Assembly: GCA_010015675.1 (NCBI GenBank)
Contig: ML976980.1
Coordinates: 288,169 to 352,168 of the forward strand
Direction of reading: 5' to 3'
Origin: Byssothecium circinans
Lineage: Eukaryota > Ascomycota > Dothideomycetes > Pleosporales > Massarinaceae
DNA: 64,000 bases
The position numbers and the translations under genes are program-made. Below the pieces are notes generated by a model, which had not been told where the DNA came from, did no database searches, and worked only from the letters and a program-made list of their open reading frames with translations. This document shows, in pieces, positions 22,986 to 33,582 of this stretch. The number at the start of each line of letters is the position of its first letter. The first letter of the stretch is position 1.

Positions 22986-24593
22986 TCATTCTCTGGTAAG
23001 ATCAAGCCAAGGATGATTCTGCAACTCCTTAGCCGTCGCCCGCTCCTCCGGGAGCCAACATAGCATGCTCCGGATGAAACTCAGGAAAACCTCAACCTCT
23101 TTATCAACGACGCATTCCGGAACGATATCCTTTAGATGTCTATTTGAAGGGATCACGTCATTGCCGACAAATTGGCCTATATGCACAAATTAGTTTTAAT
23201 TTAAGTTGGTTGGAGGTGACTCGCATGGCTCACCATTATTATCAAAAAGGGGCCGCCATAGAAATCGGCTGCATTATTGCAAAGCTTGCCTTTTGCATTT
23301 ATGGCGTCAGGAGCCCATTTCCAGTGCCGCATGTTCCTTTCTCGCTTCACCAGTCCCGACGGCACGGGACCTAATAGAGCAATCATCTCAGCTAAATGAT
23401 GCTGCGCGCTGTAAGTACCGTCGTCACCATTAAGCTTCTAGAATAGCTCCTCCCCCGCGAGGAGATCCCAAACCTAATAGTATATAATTAGACTCCAGCC
23501 ACATAAGGCGTGATCGTTCATCTTACCATCACACCAAAATTCTATATATCAGCACTGTACGACCATCCTGTGCCGAGGAGAACTTCCGGAGCGTGGCAGT
23601 GGTCTACTTGAATAGGGTGGATGAGTGGTTCCTGCCTGTCCCCTCGTTGAGCCAAACCAAAGTCTGTAATTTTTGGGCATATCTTCATCAATGCAGGCGT
23701 GTCTCTGATGAGCCTGAGATGCCCAAAGTCGTTGTGGGAGAGATAAATCGTCCGATCATCTAACACTTTCTGAGACAATGGTTCCTGCGTTTGACCTTGG
23801 ATGAATTCATCGATGACAGATTTGTCCTCAAAGGTGACCAGAATATTATCTAGCTTCAAATCTGCTATAACTGTGAGAGGAATCTACATCGTCGACATGC
23901 TTCACTCACCTGTGTGGATGATGCTGCATTTTGTGTGTAGATAGTCGAGCCCATCGAGCAAAACTATGACGTACAATTTGAAAAAGGGCAGGAAATCTCG
24001 AGTGACTTTGTCGGTGCCTAATTTTCTTCGTAATAGCCAAATCGGTTCTCTCATTGGCTCAAAAACGAGACAAAGATGCGATCCATTGGGCCCAGAAATT
24101 TCGAAACTGTCTTCCACGGTCCGAACATAGCGATGCCCCGATTCGTCTGATTTTTCACTGGCGATGTGGTTCGATATCTCGAGCTCATGCCTGGCGGCCG
24201 CTCCATTGTGAGATGTGCAGGCGTTGATTTTGATGGCGACACAGGGCTTGGAACCCCATCGCCATCTCACGTCTTGCGCCAGCCACACCGTCGACGTAGT
24301 CCCCATCCAATCTTCGCTTTCAACTCGAATCTCCCATCTAGGATCTCTCCAGGACTAGGGTGATAGAAGCGTTTGGGGTCGTATCCAGGAATTAACTCTT
24401 CTTCAATTGGGATATCTGAGGGGAGGGACTTTGGTGCAGCTGTAGCTTGTGCAAAACTGCGCCCATTCCTAGAGAGTAGCTTGGAAAACACGACTGCCCG
24501 GATGCGGAAACTGCGAATGCTTGTTGCTGGTAGTTTGCTAGCAGCAGAGAAGAGTGTCCGGGAAAGAGACGTGGAGAATGGGGATGGGAGCAT
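22986..24593 (-). pseudogene. SRPK-type Ser/Thr kinase, disrupted
   Basis: The gene follows the fungal SRPK-like family from end to end. It has a Ser/Arg-rich N-terminus, the signature IPGYDPKRFYHPSPGEIL, KIGWG and STVWLAQD of the Gly-rich loop, catalytic Lys in CVAIKI, HTDLKLDNIL (split by an intron at 23862-23909), DFGLA, the activation segment with APEVLLGTGWSYSADI, and a C-terminal lobe ending HPWLDLTRE. Three lesions break it. A one-base frame loss lies between KIGWG and STVW (about 24295-24302). An in-frame TAG at 23542-23544 stands where the family has Trp (DIWNFG). A second TAG is at 23438-23440. Introns still have consensus ends, so decay looks recent. The two stops fit G-to-A and C-to-T changes. 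Sequencing error cannot explain both stops easily. Confidence 0.8.
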
Positions 24594-25238
24594 CTGATTG
24601 ATCCCCCAAATCACCTACGTTCATGTCGACCCAGCGACACGGTTGAGCGCGGTGTTGCTTGAGTGCAGGAATAATGGAGTTAATATGAAGCATGAAGCAG
24701 TCGGTAACGAGTTACACCGCAAAGAGTTGGACAACTTGGGGAGAGAAGGGAAATCTGTCCACTTGGATTGCGATGGTTGTGGGGAAAAGTCTCATTAGCA
24801 CGCAGACAGAAAGTGAAATCGAGCTTGGGGGTACAAAAGTTTGTGTTGGGCTCATGCGCACTTGCCTCTTCGCACGACGCTAAGGGGCTACTTGCGGGAA
24901 TTACTGGGGGCAGCTTCAGCTATACAAGGGTTAGAGCAGGTAGGGAAGACAAGGCGAAGGCGAAGGGAAAGAGAAAAGAAGAAAGTTCAGATGAGGATGG
25001 TGAAAACCCAAGCCAGGTGGACGTGAGGGCGAAGGTAAGTTTTCCCAAAAGAGAACGCTAAACCCGAAGGGGAAATCACATGTGGAGAATTACTTCCACA
25101 CATCCCGCCCCACTACGCTTAACTGGACCCTTCCAACGTCAACGCGAACATCGCCTCCAGCCTTCGCAAGCTTTAGGACGGCCAAGCTGCTCTCCATTTC
25201 TAATATTCAAAGAAGTCCAAATCTATACATTCGCCAGC
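24594..25238. other. Intergenic, kinase relic to twinfilin
   Basis: This is the divergent upstream region of the kinase relic and twinfilin. It is purine-rich on the plus strand at 24940-25040. No gene is supported. Confidence 0.5.
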
Positions 25239-26225
25239 ATGCAATCTGGCATCTCAGCCTCCCAGGAGCTCCAATCTGCCCTCAGCGCCCTCGTATCCTC
25301 AACCTCACAACGCGGTCTCCTTGCTACAATCTCCAACGAAACGATAGTGCCAGGCGTCACCATCCCGTCTTCCTCGGCTTCCTTCCTATCCGACTTATCA
25401 AACCTCTCTCCACATATCAAACCCAATGAGGCCCTCTACATCCTCCTCCGACGCTCCGACTCCCTCAGCTCGCCTGACAAGTCCCTCGTAGCAGTAACCT
25501 ACGTCCCCAATGCCGCGCCCGTACGGCAAAAGATGCTGTTCGCATCCACGCGGTTGACGCTCGTGCGTGAACTAGGCGGCGAGCATTTCTCGGAGAGCGT
25601 GTTTTGCACTGAGGCGGAGGAGCTGAGCGAGAAGGGGTGGGAGAGACATGTCCAACATACTAAGAGCGAGAACCCGCTCACGGCAGAGGAACAGAGCTTA
25701 CAGGATATTAGGGAGGCTGAGGCGCTGGAGAGCAGGGGGACGAGGGGCCAGGGTCTCGCACAGGGAGGGAGATTGGCGATACGGGCAGATGATGAGATTT
25801 CTACAGCGTTGAAAACCCTGGGAGAAGGTGGAAGTGAAAACCTCGTCCAACTTCGTATGGATGTTCCGACTGAAACACTGCAACTCGTTTCAGTTTCCTC
25901 GGCCTCGCTACCGTCTCTCTCCTCCGCGATCGATTCCTCGGAACCGTGCTTCTCGTTCTATAGACATGATGATGCGGAGTCGTCGGTAGTGTTTATCTCG
26001 ACGTGTCCGAGCGGGGCAAAGATCAAGGAGAGGATGTTGTATGCGGCGAGTCGGAGCAACGTCATTTCTCTGGCGCAGAACGAGGGCGGGTTGAAGGTGG
26101 CCAAGAGGATCGAGGCGACGAATCCGTCCGAAGTTACGGAACAGGTTATTTTGGACGAGTTTAAGGGAGAGGAAAAGGAGGAGAAGAAGGGGTTTGCCAA
26201 GCCGAAGAGGCCGGGGAGGCGGTAG
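25239..26225 (+). CDS. TWF1: Twinfilin, actin-monomer-binding protein
   Basis: It binds ADP-actin monomers and filament ends and acts at cortical actin patches. A single exon gives 328 aa, close to the 332 aa of yeast. There are two ADF-H domains: about 1-140 (MQSGISASQELQSALSAL, then ...YVPNAAPVRQKMLFASTR, the cofilin-like long helix) and about 175-310 (FYRHDDAESSVVFISTCPSG, then AKIKERMLYAASRSNVISLA). The tail is basic (KKGFAKPKRPGRR), as expected for the capping-protein and lipid-binding end. The ATG at 25239 starts the first domain directly; the in-frame upstream extension is not family-like. C-rich at the start, G-rich later. Confidence 0.92.
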   Translation: MQSGISASQELQSALSALVSSTSQRGLLATISNETIVPGVTIPSSSASFLSDLSNLSPHIKPNEALYILLRRSDSLSSPDKSLVAVTYVPNAAPVRQKMLFASTRLTLVRELGGEHFSESVFCTEAEELSEKGWERHVQHTKSENPLTAEEQSLQDIREAEALESRGTRGQGLAQGGRLAIRADDEISTALKTLGEGGSENLVQLRMDVPTETLQLVSVSSASLPSLSSAIDSSEPCFSFYRHDDAESSVVFISTCPSGAKIKERMLYAASRSNVISLAQNEGGLKVAKRIEATNPSEVTEQVILDEFKGEEKEEKKGFAKPKRPGRR

Positions 26226-26853
26226 GGTAGTGGCGTTGGAGGGGATGGGATGATGAGGGAGAAGGATTTTATTGATCTGTCTGAAGGTGGTGGTGGAGAG
26301 CATCACGTGTTAGGACTGGGTGATCATGACAAAAGCATATCATTGCGCAAGGGAACTTGCGCACCAAACTCTTTGGAGCGGACTTGGGTTTCTCAGTCCG
26401 AATACAAACTCACTCCCAAATCGTTCTAGCATGCCCACATCCCTACCCAAACATCGATGCAGCCCAACAGTGAGCCCAGTGAACCCTATCCCGTGGACGA
26501 GGTCTTGAGTAGAAGAAGTATGAATTCTGATTCCTCTAGGATGCCTTTATGCAATAAAAGCTATTTTTTTCCTAGGGCGGCGCTGTTCTTTTAATTCCTC
26601 GCCCGAACCGAACGCTCCAGGATGACCTTGGGATGAGTTTAGTGACATGCAACATTTTCGATCTGAGACAGCGAATATGACACAAAGTGAGGACGACGAC
26701 GAATACCGTATGAAGTAGAAGAAATACTTGAAGTGCGTTTGTGCTACAGGGAACCGCACCGACGCGTCAAACGGCCTGGATATGAAGATGACTTGGAGTA
26801 GTTCCATGCAACAGGTGCAATTTCAAGAACAACCTACACAAACTTGGATGGCT
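26226..26853. other. Intergenic after twinfilin
   Basis: No supported gene. It is mixed composition with short, featureless open frames. Confidence 0.45.
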
Positions 26854-27324
26854 CTACAGCGCTGAAGCCGAAGCATCCAGGGCCTCCAAAGAGGCTAAAT
26901 ATATTGATGCAATGGTACGAGTTGGGAGAGGATGGAGTAGGTTTACCCTGACGACCACAAGTCTGGCTCCTGAGCTAACTCTCAGCTCTGTTCGAGGGAA
27001 GAGGGGGGTAGTAGGATATCATTTACCTCCTGATCGTGTGTACACTACATACCTTATCACACATGAGCAGATTGATCGTAATTTTTCCTGAATAGTCTGC
27101 CATTCAAAACCTTCATTTCCAGTCCATTCTTTGGGACCATCCTTGCATAGAACCAGCCACTCTGACAGCCTGTAATGGCCGAAGATACAAAGGTTTCCAA
27201 ATAGGTGGGAGGCACGAAGAATGTCTGCCACAATTATATGCTGTGAGGAAGAATCTTCAGACCCCTCCGCGCCTTCAGGTCGTGGAAACCCCCCCACAAC
27301 CTTTCCCTCCACATAACCATATAG
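26854..27324 (-). pseudogene. Coding-like fragment, unknown family
   Basis: On the minus strand a frame opens after a possible acceptor (TTAGTAG, 27325) and reads protein-like sequence including ILRASHLFGNLCIFGHYRLS and GFEWQTIQEKLRSICSCVIR. It meets a consensus donor GTATGT at 27052. A second open stretch ends at a TAG at 26854. No start codon is seen upstream, and the best acceptor breaks the frame. It may be one or two exons of a poorly modelled gene or a relic. I do not recognise the family. Confidence 0.3.
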
Positions 27325-27949
27325 CTACTAAGTTGTAAATGATCCCATGTGCATCCTCCCCCCTAGTTTCCCTACTATATATATTCATTACCGCCTTCTA
27401 CTTCCAATACAAAATAAGCCAAAGAACGCTAGCACGGCCGACTGTGGAGAGGGCACCACAAATTCTCCCAGCCGGATATAGTAGCAAACAGTGCAGTTGT
27501 TCGAGTCCCACTTCAGTCTAATTTAATTTCTACTATATATTTCTCTATAATAGGAAATTTAATTAGTAGTGGCGAGTTGGAAGCCCCCCGCTTCGTTGGG
27601 CAATGTACAGATAACAACTTCAATTCAATTGAGGGGGTTTCTGGTCGGAGGTGTCGTCGATTCTTTTTGGCAATTTTTTTGGAGGCAAATGAGGCAAATG
27701 AGTCTTTTGGGGTGGAAAGGTATCGTTTTATTTCTTGGGGAATAAATCAATAAGGTGCCTGCCTTTTTACACATGAAATGGGACTCCTAACCTTGGATTA
27801 AGACTAGGTAGAAAATGCTCTTGAGACTTTAAATCAACTTCGTAAAGGCCTGACTAGCTGAGTGTTGGTATCACGAAGTACTAGTGCCTTGCTCAGGCAC
27901 AGCTCGGGCGCTAAAACGACTGCGGGCCCGCTGCTCAGCTACGTGTCAG
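27325..27949. other. AT-rich intergenic stretch
   Basis: It has AT-rich runs near 27370-27400 and 27520-27560 and a short duplicated AGGCAAATG near 27682-27700. A TTCGAGTCCC motif near 27500 looks like a tRNA B box but has no tRNA around it. No gene is supported. Confidence 0.4.
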
Positions 27950-28172
27950 CTACGTCCAACAATTAACCATGGTAGCATAGTCAATATCAGACACCATATG
28001 CGCGGCCGCCTGGATACCGCCTAGGCGATCTTCGAGCCGGAATCTCAACTTCCATTCTTCGCGATCACGATCCCACCGGGTCAGAAACACTGCGAATACG
28101 ACGTGGACCGCCGCAACACGAGGTTCAGGGACCTCTTCATCTGAATGCGGAAGAAGAAGAGGATCTCTATAT
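27950..28172 (-). pseudogene. Coding-like fragment just downstream of SPS19
   Basis: A minus-strand frame, different from that of SPS19, stays open for about 80 codons across the SPS19 stop and ends at TAG 27950-27952. It includes EVPEPRVAAVHVVFAVFLTR and RLEDRLGGIQAAAHMVSD, which look like real protein, but it has no start codon of its own. It may be the 3' end of a lost gene that the reductase now abuts. No family is recognised. Confidence 0.28.
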
Positions 28173-29376
28173 CTATAGCTTGGATTTTTTACCGCCCGCT
28201 ACACCGGTCACTGTTTCTCCAGAAAGCAGGAAGTCGGGATACTTGAAGGTTCCTTTGTCGATGCTCCCATTATGCCATTGGGCCCCGTCGACTACATGCA
28301 CTGTCAGTTTTATACTCGCACACAATCACGGTGGTACACGTACCAACAATAGTCTCTCCGTTCACGAAGTTACCGGCGTCGGAAAACAGGTACACGGTCG
28401 CATCCGCAATCTCCTTGACCGTCCCCCATCTCTGAGCCGGAATCATCCTAGCGCTGTTCCCACGAGTTTCTTTCTGCGAAAGGCGTTCCATTCCCTCTGT
28501 ACCTTGTATGGGACCAGGTGCAATCACATTCGAAGTGATTCCCTTCGGTCCTTGCTCGATCGCGACTGATACCGACATGGCATCCACGCCCGCCTTCGCG
28601 ATAGAAACATGGCTCTGCAGCGGCGTTCCGGCGTAATGCAAGGTCGCGCTGACGAAGATGATACGTCCTCCAGTCCCGCTCTTCGGACGGGTCTTGCCGT
28701 CCGTCTTGTGTTTCTGCGCCGACTCGACGAGGTACGGTAGCGTCGCCTTGAGCGTGTTGTATGATCCCAGAACATCGATGTCCATGACCGATTTCAGCGC
28801 ATTCGGCGATATCTGATCGATGGTCGCCAGAAAGTTCCCCGCTGCTCCGGCACTTTACTCGCCTGTATCAGCATCTATCCCATGTCTCAGACCTCGCTCA
28901 AATGCAAGGGCAGCAGCGCTCCAATCCACTCACATCACAAAATCGATGGATCCGAGCTCCTTGACACATCGTTCTGCTGCAGCGACTAACGCCTCAGGCT
29001 TCCTTACATCCACGGCTCCCAAACCAAGCACTTTTGCGCCTTTCCGTGCGGTTGCGATGTCTTTGGCGGCGTTCTCGGTCTTTTCGACATTTCGTCCGAT
29101 AATACAGGCGTTCGCTCCCAGATGTACGAGGGCGCGGACTTGGGCGGAGCATATGGAGCCGGCTCCTCCGGTGCAGAAGACGACTTTGTTATCTGGGTGA
29201 GGTGTTAGCTTGAGCTTTCCATGTACTGTATCGGACGGTATCCAGCGCAAACGAGACTCTGGCGCTGTTTGATACCATAATACAAGTGTGGATATTGGAT
29301 AGATCACGCGGAAAGGCGTACCGAAGATACCTTCCCTCCATACATCGCTGACATAGTCGTACTTCTCGAGAGGCAT
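28173..29376 (-). CDS. SPS19: Peroxisomal 2,4-dienoyl-CoA reductase
   Basis: It reduces 2,4-dienoyl-CoA esters with NADPH during beta-oxidation of unsaturated fatty acids in peroxisomes. Four exons (29376-29322, 29192-28934, 28852-28344, 28291-28173) give 313 aa. The start MPLEKYDYVSDVWREGIF and the cofactor loop CTGGAGSIC fit the family. DFVIAGAAGNFLA is restored across intron 2 only with acceptor TAAAG at 28853. FVSATLHYAGTPLQSHVSIA and AKAGVDAM form the DECR-type active site, which lacks the SDR Tyr but keeps Lys. PGPIQGTEGMERL and GETIVVDGAQWH follow. The last residues are GGKKSKL, a canonical PTS1. Intron 3 could use an alternative acceptor 8 bases upstream, which would insert residues before VDGAQWH. 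Confidence 0.93.
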
Positions 29377-29976
29377 GACTGCGGCGGGTTTGACCAGTTG
29401 ATGTCCGCACGGTGGAAGCGGAAGATTGGACGCTAAGTTGCCGAGAACGCAATGGATGTCGACAGATGGTATTTCGTGTATTGAGAGGGGATTGCAGGTA
29501 CATACACAGTATGGAGTAGTGCTCACAAAGTGTCCATGGATTTGGTTCGGCCGAAGAGAGCTGTCGTTCACCGATCGACGTGCCGAGGACCGCGGTTCGG
29601 TTGCGCAAACTTACTCGATCGCATATTTATCAAACACCGAGAGGATCTAACATTAGTTTCCAGATTCTGAAAGAAGAGAAATAAATCAAATGCTACGATT
29701 CTCTTGACAGTACCTTGAACATTTGCAAGGTTGAGATCCCAACTATCGTCAAGTTGAAGGGAGCTTGGGCCACTCGACGCTTGCCCCATGTCCCCGCATC
29801 ACGTGCACATCCCAGCTCTGATCGAATCAGGCACACGCATAGATCGGTGTTCGTGAGCCAAGATTCTAATACCGATGAGCCGCTCCTGAGCCATGCGCGT
29901 GCTCGAATGAGCGGTCCCAGAGGCCCTTCCCTAAGCAATCCAACTACCGGCAGCTTACAGAGTCTCCAAAGGGCGC
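29377..29976. other. Intergenic, SPS19 upstream region
   Basis: These 600 bases hold the SPS19 promoter and the 3' flank of the next minus-strand gene. No other gene is supported. Confidence 0.5.
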
Positions 29977-32061
29977 TCAACTGCGCATCACCTCTTCCGG
30001 CTTCACGTTAGCAATTTTGACGCAATACCAGTACATGCTCTTCACACTGAAGAACGCATCCCACCTCTTTCTAAATCCATACAAGGCGCCCAGCACCACA
30101 CACCCAACCGCCCACAACACCAACAACACCACTACTAGGAGCGGAGGTACTTTTCCCGGCACGAGCATGGTCCAGGGCCCACAAGCTATCAGGTTTGGAT
30201 CAGTCCACGCCTTCGCTGGGGTAGAAAATCGGTGGAACATGAGGGAGGCGGCGACGAGCTTGTGAGCTTTTTCCATAGCGTGCTGAAGTTCAGAGGGTCT
30301 GAGAGGCCGTGTATAACTTGTGAAGTCCGCTTCCGCCATAGAATTCTCGCTCAGGTTCACAGGCAGATTAGCCGATTCCATGAGAGGTGTTCTCCAGTTT
30401 ACAGAGGTATAGTTTTGAGTGGGGTAAATATGATCTGTGACTGGAACATTGTAATATGGATGATCTGAATCCGACGGAAGCCATTGATATTCCCAACTGA
30501 GCCGATCGTACGATTCCGCTCCGTTAACGTACGCGCCGCGGATTCCAGGTAGGAACATAGCAGGAACAGCTTTGCTGAAGCGGGGAATACCGTAAAAGCC
30601 AGCTTCATCATGGTCAAGGCCAGTATCCTTCGGTCGGAAGTCATGGAATGTGCCAGCGATCCCGTCGAGGCGCGCGGTGCCGGCCTCCGAAGAGGAAGTG
30701 CATTGCACTGCAATGGCGTGGAGTGCCGTCGTGGTATTGTCCACCGTGGTATTTAAGTGCGGCCACCGTATAAAGTGCTCTCCTTTTAATTCTGGAATGG
30801 TGTCTTTAAACCAGGCGGGATCTCCGTCAAATCTGTCCATGGTTGGGCCTTGCAAGAATTGCCAGAGCGCAATCTCAAGGACGTCCTCGTCCTTGATGCC
30901 GTGAGAGGCGGCGGCGGCGTAGCCACTATTCTCATGATAGAGGCTGGAGACACCATTGCTGATGGCAACTTCCGCGATAAGGTAGATGTTCTGGTAGATA
31001 TCGACTTTCTTGGGAGGTAGAAGAGATATGGTGGCCGGGGAAAGGCCTGGAATATTGTAGAAGATATGAGGTGGCACATCTGGGTCTAAAAGCGGTCGCC
31101 AGCTCTCAGTTGAGTTGTTTACTTCGTTGCCATAGATGTATCCTGGCGTAGAAGAGTTGAAGCGCCGGTTAAGAAACTTAAGGTCAGAGAACCGAGTGAT
31201 GGGTTTGCATTGGTATTGAAGCATGAGGCCCCATGCCTCGCCAGTAACGGGAAGTTCCGCCTGTGGTGCCAGGAATACGGGCTGCTCGGTTCTGGAGGGG
31301 AATGTATTCCTCCTGGTCATATTGAAGTTGTTGGCGCGGCCAGGGCTGAAATACAGAGCACCGGACCCGGGGATGTGCGCTTCTTGTGCTTGACCCCAGT
31401 TTTGGAATGCCGCATCGAGGACACTGAACGTAGAGCGGGCATTAAAGCTAGTACTGTTAACCCCCACGACATTAAGCCCTGGCCTTTTCCCCGGTCTGAA
31501 CGAGTCCTCAGTCTCCATGGTAAGACCCGTGAACACGAATGCCCAGGACAGAAAGCTTAGGGCGAATAGGGGGAACCATATCCAGGATAAAGTCTTATCC
31601 TTTTTGTCCTTGGTGAGTAACGCTCGGATGATTTGAACCCAGCCACTGATTTTACTCCAAGGTTTGTCCTTATGCAGAGCAAGTTGGTCGACACTTAAAG
31701 CGCCAAACCTCGGCGCCATCAGCATACCTGCTTCAACTCCGGCGAGGACATAGGTGGAAACATTCAATCCAAGGGCGCCGATGACAAACCATGACCACCA
31801 GATAAGTGTTCCATCGGGAAATAATGAATTTGAATCCCGGCGGCGGCTCTCAGGGCGGAGAAACTCGACATATGTCCAGATGAAGTATGCCACGAAGAGA
31901 GGAGGGAAGATGATACAACTGATGGCGCGGATCCAGAAGCGCTCTCTTGAGGGTTCTCTAGGGCCTTCGGGATTTTCACTGGATCCTTGGACGCTGTCCG
32001 AGGCTACTACAGCCTCACCTGAGGTTGAGACCCGCTTGTATTTGGTGTCGGAGGAAGCCAT
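29977..32061 (-). CDS. Unrecognised multi-pass membrane protein with large lumenal domain
   Basis: A single exon encodes 694 aa from a clear ATG at 32061. I do not recognise the family. After a hydrophilic N-terminus (about 1-42) come three hydrophobic helices (about 44-68, 85-113, 158-182). A long region of some 450 residues follows with many N-glycosylation sequons (NSTS, NMT, NSS, NST, NTT, NYT, NLS) and few cysteines. A last helix (about 638-663, PPLLVVVLLVLWAVGCVVLG) and a short basic cytoplasmic tail close the protein. The sequons place the long region outside or in the lumen. The layout resembles uncharacterised fungal plasma-membrane proteins. No catalytic motif is visible. Confidence 0.75.
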   Translation of the reverse strand: MASSDTKYKRVSTSGEAVVASDSVQGSSENPEGPREPSRERFWIRAISCIIFPPLFVAYFIWTYVEFLRPESRRRDSNSLFPDGTLIWWSWFVIGALGLNVSTYVLAGVEAGMLMAPRFGALSVDQLALHKDKPWSKISGWVQIIRALLTKDKKDKTLSWIWFPLFALSFLSWAFVFTGLTMETEDSFRPGKRPGLNVVGVNSTSFNARSTFSVLDAAFQNWGQAQEAHIPGSGALYFSPGRANNFNMTRRNTFPSRTEQPVFLAPQAELPVTGEAWGLMLQYQCKPITRFSDLKFLNRRFNSSTPGYIYGNEVNNSTESWRPLLDPDVPPHIFYNIPGLSPATISLLPPKKVDIYQNIYLIAEVAISNGVSSLYHENSGYAAAASHGIKDEDVLEIALWQFLQGPTMDRFDGDPAWFKDTIPELKGEHFIRWPHLNTTVDNTTTALHAIAVQCTSSSEAGTARLDGIAGTFHDFRPKDTGLDHDEAGFYGIPRFSKAVPAMFLPGIRGAYVNGAESYDRLSWEYQWLPSDSDHPYYNVPVTDHIYPTQNYTSVNWRTPLMESANLPVNLSENSMAEADFTSYTRPLRPSELQHAMEKAHKLVAASLMFHRFSTPAKAWTDPNLIACGPWTMLVPGKVPPLLVVVLLVLWAVGCVVLGALYGFRKRWDAFFSVKSMYWYCVKIANVKPEEVMRS

Positions 32062-32378
32062 TTGATATCAAATAACCGTAAAGAGGAATAAGATGTGGCA
32101 GGAAAGAGAGAAGATCAGCTGTCAAGAAGAAGATAGAAGCCTGTATAAGAGTGAGGCTCGCGAATGTGTGCATATTTAGCTCTTCTGTAGGGCACTGCGG
32201 CATATGATGCTACATTGGGAGAGAAAAATGATCCAACAAGGCACCCTCTTTCCAAGGATTCGTATTGAGAACGCCACAGGTGGTGTGTTGGTGTCAAGGG
32301 TCACAAGGCTTTGGAGAAAGAGATTATCGTCGTTGGTCATTCGTTAAGGCAACCTCAGCTACGCCAGGTTCAGCTCCC
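32062..32378. other. Intergenic, upstream of the membrane protein
   Basis: Leader and promoter of the minus-strand membrane protein gene. Nothing else is seen. Confidence 0.4.
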
Positions 32379-32708
32379 TTATTTACGGCTGGTTTTCACC
32401 GGCTTCGTAAACAGCGCGTCCACGGGTGCGTCCCGAATGTCATGTGATTGGTCGAATCCTTCCACCTCACACAGAGGTATACGTGCGCGACCTGCGGTTA
32501 CTCGCATACGGGAATGACATGGATATGGAGATTTGAACTCTTCCCTGATCGTACCTAGGGCGCAGTACGAACGCGCTGGGCATATGCTGCAAGGGAAATG
32601 ATCCATCGCTGCGACGACATAAATATAAATATGGTCGGGGAGGTTGTTCGGATCCAAATCGATCTCGCTTAGAGGCGATAGGTCATGAAGCTCGGCTTCG
32701 GTAGGCAT
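32379..32708 (-). CDS. Hypothetical small protein (uncertain)
   Basis: A 109-aa frame starting at an ATG. The N-terminus is acidic (MPTEAELHDLSPLSEIDLDP), the middle has a Cys cluster (FPCSICPARSYC) and the C-terminus is basic. No family is recognised. It has no splice signals that force further exons. The ordered acidic-to-basic composition makes it somewhat more gene-like than neighbouring frames. Confidence 0.3.
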   Translation of the reverse strand: MPTEAELHDLSPLSEIDLDPNNLPDHIYIYVVAAMDHFPCSICPARSYCALGTIREEFKSPYPCHSRMRVTAGRARIPLCEVEGFDQSHDIRDAPVDALFTKPVKTSRK

Positions 32709-33582
32709 GACGACTTAGCGACTAATACTACATCGAGATGGCAGAGAAGCTTTCACACTAGTCTTGATCTCAAAGTGATATCCAGTGGGCCTCAAGGACT
32801 TGTGTATATAGCGGCTGAAGCCCGACATTGTTTGTTACGGTGAATGGCAGTCGAGTGAATGAACATGCAGATGAAAGAGAGGGAGTGAGGGAGACCACGA
32901 GGGTTGTGTCGACTGAGATGGAGGAGATGGGTATGGAGGCGAAGAAGATGCGCGGGTTGGGAGCCGTAGGTGAAGTGCCGCACATGATGCCATGTTGTCG
33001 TCGATAGTCAAGCCCACATTGATATCAGGTTGACAACGCGCTCGCGAGAGAAAGATAAGAAAATACGTAGTATTCTCCTCTGCACAGCCCTCATCCGATA
33101 AGACGTCCGTTCCCCTGCGCTGAACTTCCCTAGTCTGGGGCCATTGTTGCTCCTATGCGCAGACTGGAGACATCTCTTGGGTTGTGCCTGTGGGAATGGA
33201 CTGCGGGAGCGTTTTGGGGATGGACGAGATGGATGACGGCGGAGTTGAATGTGGAAGGAGTGTGCGTGCACCAGATGCTGACAGAGTCGCAGCCAGGCGA
33301 GGTAATAGGCATGCGGAGCGAGATTGGAAATGTGGTTACATCGGCGGGTACAGATTATCGTTATGGCGACGAAGACACTCTGTGTGGCGAGACAAATGAG
33401 GGGTACTTTGACTTTCAGCAACTGCATGTCCTATGAAAATAAGCTGTTGTACCGTCTTGGCGCAGTCAATGCGCCATCTGCATGACAACATAGCATCGGC
33501 GTCGCAGCCTTGCTCACACTCAAGCTCCACCAACCCATCGCTCTACCTCTACCTTCTCTTCGGCCATTGAGTCGACTACACC
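32709..33582. other. Intergenic, upstream of ATG33
   Basis: Overlapping short frames on both strands (32770-33436) show no family feature and contradict each other. It holds the ATG33 promoter. Confidence 0.45.

Noticed and set aside
24290..24305. Mini-intron restoring the kinase Gly-rich loop
   Set aside because: No GT...AG pair of usable length lies between KIGWG and STVW, so a frameshift is the better reading.
27480..27520. tRNA gene suggested by TTCGAGTCCC
   Set aside because: The T stem does not pair and no acceptor stem or A box is present. It might be a SINE scrap at most.
33008..33436. Overlapping frames on both strands (139 and 93 aa)
   Set aside because: They contradict each other; neither has splice signals or a recognisable motif.
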